NCBI GenBank assembly: GCA_016207585.1
Contig: JACQPI010000131.1
Span: forward strand, 1-9,485
DNA: 9,485 bases
Direction of reading: 5' to 3'
Source: Elusimicrobiota bacterium
GTDB taxonomy: Bacteria > Elusimicrobiota > Elusimicrobia > UBA1565 > JACRDR01
This document shows positions 6,701 through 9,485 of the stretch, in pieces. A program made the translations under genes and the position numbers. Numbering within the stretch: the first letter of the stretch is position 1; each line of letters opens with the position of its first letter. Below the pieces are notes generated by a model. That model did not search any database, was not told the origin of the DNA, and saw only the letters and a list, made by a program, of their open reading frames with translations.

Positions 6701-8740
6701 ATGATTCTTTCGGGACCGATCAAATCGCTGGTCGACGGCTTTTTAAGGATGGATCCGAGGCGCCGCGCTGGACTTCTGTCGGCGACCGCGGGCTTGGCGC
6801 TCTTGACGCTCTATTGGTCCTGGCCCGATGCGGTGTACACTTTCGACGGGATCATCTTCTCCGGCGTCATCGAGCGGTCGATCGACGATTGGCGGTTGGA
6901 GTTCTTCAATCGGCGCCATCTCTTGTTCAACCCGGCGATGATGGGCGTGCGCGAGGCGCTCCTCTGGGCGGGGCTGCCCCTGTCCGGATACGAGGTTCTT
7001 CAGAGGGTCAACGGCGTCTTGGGGGTCGCAGGGGCGGCGATTTTTTTCTTTCTCGTCCTGCGGCTGACGGGTCTCTACGGGTTGTCGGGGCTGGCCGCCG
7101 CGGGCCTGGCGCTTTCCAACAGTTACTGGTGCCGCGCCACGGAAGGGCAAGTCTATATGGCGATGACCTGCGGGGCGATCGCGACCGCTTGGAGCGCGAT
7201 TTACTTCATTGAAAAGCCGAATCTTTATCGCGGCGCGGCGCTGGCGTTCACCGCGGCCCTCGCGATTCTATTCCACGCCGCGAACGCGGCGATGCTTCCT
7301 GCCGTCGCGTGCGCGGTCGGTCTGGGATGTCGTCGGGCTCGATCCTGGAAGCCATCGGCGGCTCTGGTTCTTCTGGCCCTCGGAATATTGGCGCCGTTCG
7401 CCATTGCGTTTAAAATTCGCGATGCCCAGTCCCTGCTCCAATTCCTTGTCGAGGCGACTGGATTTTACAACCCCTCGGGCCACTATTCCTTGCCGGGACT
7501 CGCGGAGCATTTTTTCAAGTCGGGGACGGCGTCGGGATCCGCCGGGGGGCGGGCGCTCCAAGTATTTTCGCTCTTGATCTCCGGGTGGATCGCCCTTCCG
7601 GAGAGCGGCCTGAACACCGCGTTGGGGTTTCTTTTCGCGACGGGATTGCTCGGTGTCTTGTGGTTCGCTGGAAGAAAAAAAACGGCGGCGTATTGGGACG
7701 TGGCGGCGGTGCTGGCGGCCTGGGCGTTGGGGACGCTGGCTTTGGAGTTTTTCTGGCGCGGTGGGCCGTATTTCATGGCGTCGCCGGTCGCAGCGGCGCT
7801 GGCATTGGCGGCGCTCGCGGCGCGGGATTGGCTCGTTTCCAAGGGGCCTCTCCAAAGGCGGGCGACAGCGGCCGTCCTTTTTTGCGTCGTGGCGGCCACG
7901 GGGGCCTGGAACTGGCGTGCCAGCATACGGCCCCGGAGCCTCCTCCGGAACAATATCGACCATGGCCGGGCCTTGTTCGTGCGCGAGCACACGGTCCCTT
8001 CCAGCTGGGTCGTTTTGTCCGGCATGGCGTATACCACGAACATGAAAGTCTATCTTCCCTATTTTGCCGGGCGGCCGCGGGAGGCGCTCGAGTTTTACTT
8101 CAACAGCGGCCCCAAGGAGGCGGGGCTTCAAAAGCTAGCCCGATTTATGCAGTGGAATATCCAGCACGGTATTCCGCTTTACTTCTTGTCGGACTTGGTG
8201 GATGACGCGGAGTCCTGGGCTCGCATCAAGGAGAATTGGGGGCTTTCCCGGGAGCAGATATGGGGATGTCTGGGATCCGGGCAGTTCTATAGGGTGGCGA
8301 GCCGCGAAACCGGGTTTCAGCTTTTTCTTTTCATTCCGGAGTCTCATCCGGAGAGGCTGTTTTCCAGCTTGGGATACAGCGTTCTTATGGAGACGGATAT
8401 GCGGCGTCTCCAGGAGACGGCCGGCGTGCTCAAGCAGATCGCGCATTCGATGGCGCCGGCCCGACGGCGGGCGACGCTGGAAGTGATGCGCCGCAGCAAT
8501 TATGGGATACTGCTTTTGAGGGACGGCTTCTGGGGCTTCATGAGCCCCGAATCCCGGCGCGCCGCGGAGGAGCGGGTGCGCCGGTTCGAGGAATGGAAAA
8601 AATCGCCGCTGTTCCACCTGCGCCTCGGAAATTTATATCAATACTTGGGCCTGACCGAGGAAGTGCGGCGAGAGTGGGCCGAGGCTTACCGAATGACGCG
8701 GGACCCGGCGCTCGCGCAAGATATCGCAAATCTAAAATAG
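6701..8740 (+). CDS. Polytopic membrane protein, probable GT-C-type glycosyltransferase
   Basis: A 679-residue protein not recognised as a named family. I see about 11 hydrophobic segments: near 23-40, 104-122, 125-139, 151-170, 178-194, 196-209, 219-237, 286-323 (two), 331-350, 357-375 and 387-403. The first outer loop carries acidic residues in YTFDG (46-50) and SIDDW (60-64), then NRRHLLFNPAM (70-80). This layout, with aspartates and an HLLFNP-like motif after the first membrane helix, resembles GT-C enzymes such as the ArnT/PMT-related family, which move sugars from polyprenyl-phosphate carriers outside the inner membrane. Residues from about 404 to the end are soluble, and 634-666 resemble one TPR repeat. 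A run of eight A at 7675-7682 lies in codons for R-K-K. It begins 10 bases after lptD, suggesting an envelope role. Enzyme activity and substrate are inferred. Confidence 0.6.
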   Translation: MILSGPIKSLVDGFLRMDPRRRAGLLSATAGLALLTLYWSWPDAVYTFDGIIFSGVIERSIDDWRLEFFNRRHLLFNPAMMGVREALLWAGLPLSGYEVLQRVNGVLGVAGAAIFFFLVLRLTGLYGLSGLAAAGLALSNSYWCRATEGQVYMAMTCGAIATAWSAIYFIEKPNLYRGAALAFTAALAILFHAANAAMLPAVACAVGLGCRRARSWKPSAALVLLALGILAPFAIAFKIRDAQSLLQFLVEATGFYNPSGHYSLPGLAEHFFKSGTASGSAGGRALQVFSLLISGWIALPESGLNTALGFLFATGLLGVLWFAGRKKTAAYWDVAAVLAAWALGTLALEFFWRGGPYFMASPVAAALALAALAARDWLVSKGPLQRRATAAVLFCVVAATGAWNWRASIRPRSLLRNNIDHGRALFVREHTVPSSWVVLSGMAYTTNMKVYLPYFAGRPREALEFYFNSGPKEAGLQKLARFMQWNIQHGIPLYFLSDLVDDAESWARIKENWGLSREQIWGCLGSGQFYRVASRETGFQLFLFIPESHPERLFSSLGYSVLMETDMRRLQETAGVLKQIAHSMAPARRRATLEVMRRSNYGILLLRDGFWGFMSPESRRAAEERVRRFEEWKKSPLFHLRLGNLYQYLGLTEEVRREWAEAYRMTRDPALAQDIANLK

Positions 8741-8746
8741 AAAAAT

Positions 8747-8766
8747 AAAAAGGAAGTTTTTGGGAC
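8747..8766 (+). promoter_or_regulatory. AT-rich gap with ribosome binding site of the transporter gene
   Basis: AAGGA at 8750-8754 lies 12 bases before the ATG at 8767, a rather long spacing. An in-frame TAA at 8746-8748 excludes any earlier start. The gap after the GT-C-like gene is A-rich but holds no GC-rich stem, so no terminator is seen and the transporter may share the same transcript. Confidence 0.4.
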
Positions 8767-9485
8767 ATGAACAAGACCCGCGAATATCCCCTTCGGAGAT
8801 GGTTGGCCCGGGCGGGAGTGGATCTTTCCGATTGGTTCGAGCGGTGGTTTCCGGACGCATTCACATTCGGGCTGATCGCCGTGGCGATCGTATTCGCCGC
8901 GAGTGTGGCGGCCGGCGATTCACCCGGACGTGTCGCGGGGTGGTTCGGCGCGGGCTATTGGGAACTGGTCAAATTCACGATGCAGATGGTCATGATCATC
9001 GTCAGCGGCTACGCGGTCGCGACTTCTCCCCCGGTCTATCGGCTGATCCGAAGGATGGCGGGTCTTCCCACCAGCCCGCCCGGGGCCGTTGCTTTCGTGG
9101 CGCTTTTCTCCATGCTTTCGTCGCTTTTCTCGTGGAGCTTCAGCCTCATTTTCAGCGGACTGTTGGCTCGCGAGGTGGCGCACCGCGTGCGCGGCGCCGA
9201 CTACCGGGCGCTGGGCGCCGCGGCCTATCTGGGTTTGGGGAGCGTCTGGGCCCTGGGGTTGTCGTCGTCCGCGGCCCTCCTAATGGCCAGTCGCTCCTCG
9301 ATGCCGGCTGCGCTTCTGGAGATCAGCGGGGCCGTGCCGCTCGAGGAGACCATCCTCTTGTGGCAGAGCCTGCTCATGGCGGGCGTATTGATTTTTGTTT
9401 CGGTGGCCGTCGCCTACGGCGCGACCCCAAGCGCCGACCAGGCGCGCGGCCCGGAGAGCCTGGGCGTTCAGTATCGGCCGGTCGA
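8767..9485 (+). CDS. atoE: Short-chain fatty acid transporter, AtoE family (partial, 3' end missing)
   Basis: The first 239 residues of an inner-membrane carrier that runs past the right edge. It matches the AtoE pattern from end to end: WFPDAFTFGLI (27-37), GAGYWELVKFTMQMVMIIVSG (61-81), then SPPVYRLI, a helix ending FSWSFSLIFSGLLAREVAHRV (121-141), DYRALGAAAYLGL and GLSSSAALLMAS (164-175). E. coli AtoE has the corresponding W-L-P-D, GDGFWNLLAFGMQMALIIVTG and INWGFGLVVGAMFAREVARRV segments. Membrane helices lie near 32-50, 67-88, 104-137 (two), 149-170 and 199-218. The family exchanges short-chain fatty acids such as butyrate or acetoacetate. The otherwise common GFSGSMPL-type motif here reads GLSSSAALL. 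No ato catabolic genes are visible in the window. The exact substrate is inferred from family only. Confidence 0.88.
   Translation, partial: MNKTREYPLRRWLARAGVDLSDWFERWFPDAFTFGLIAVAIVFAASVAAGDSPGRVAGWFGAGYWELVKFTMQMVMIIVSGYAVATSPPVYRLIRRMAGLPTSPPGAVAFVALFSMLSSLFSWSFSLIFSGLLAREVAHRVRGADYRALGAAAYLGLGSVWALGLSSSAALLMASRSSMPAALLEISGAVPLEETILLWQSLLMAGVLIFVSVAVAYGATPSADQARGPESLGVQYRPV

Noticed and set aside
7268..8131. A 287-codon - strand frame across the GT-C-like gene
   Set aside because: Low-complexity, Arg/Gln/Pro-rich shadow of the + strand gene, with no start signal or motif.
8747..8761. A5-GGAAG-T5 inverted repeat before the transporter gene, as a terminator
   Set aside because: The stem is only five A:U pairs with no GC content, so it would be unstable; its loop instead holds the ribosome binding site.

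Overview
The window is a GC-rich, densely coded stretch of a Gram-negative (diderm) bacterial chromosome. All recognisable genes lie on the + strand with gaps of 0 to 56 bases, so it reads as one long operon, or a short series of nested ones. The diderm assignment rests on the LptD-type outer-membrane gene at 4558-6690. The phylum cannot be read from the sequence. High GC, the prfA-prmC-murA order and the unusual LptD would fit a Deltaproteobacterium-like or an Elusimicrobiota/Omnitrophota-like lineage, but this is only inference.

The left part (1-2237) holds the last codons of a probable prfA (release factor 1), then prmC (the methyltransferase that modifies release factors), then murA (first committed step of peptidoglycan synthesis). 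prfA/prmC overlap by ATGA. prmC and murA are separated by the largest gap, 56 bases, which holds an AT-rich extended -10-like sequence that could be a murA promoter.

The middle (2234-4552) holds folC (folate polyglutamylation), which overlaps the murA stop by ATGA, and a ROK-family sugar kinase with its own clear Shine-Dalgarno.

The right part (4558-9485) holds an LptD/OstA-type LPS assembly protein with a GTG start, a large polytopic membrane protein that looks like a GT-C glycosyltransferase with a long soluble tail, and the first 239 codons of an AtoE-type short-chain fatty acid transporter that runs off the window.

The cluster combines translation termination, wall precursor synthesis, one-carbon metabolism, sugar phosphorylation and outer-membrane assembly. 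No tRNA, rRNA, CRISPR array, insertion sequence, attachment site or clear terminator was seen, and there is no gene-free stretch over 60 bases. I found no sign of a wholly new system. The least explained parts are the GT-C-like protein directly after lptD and the cysteine-poor LptD.
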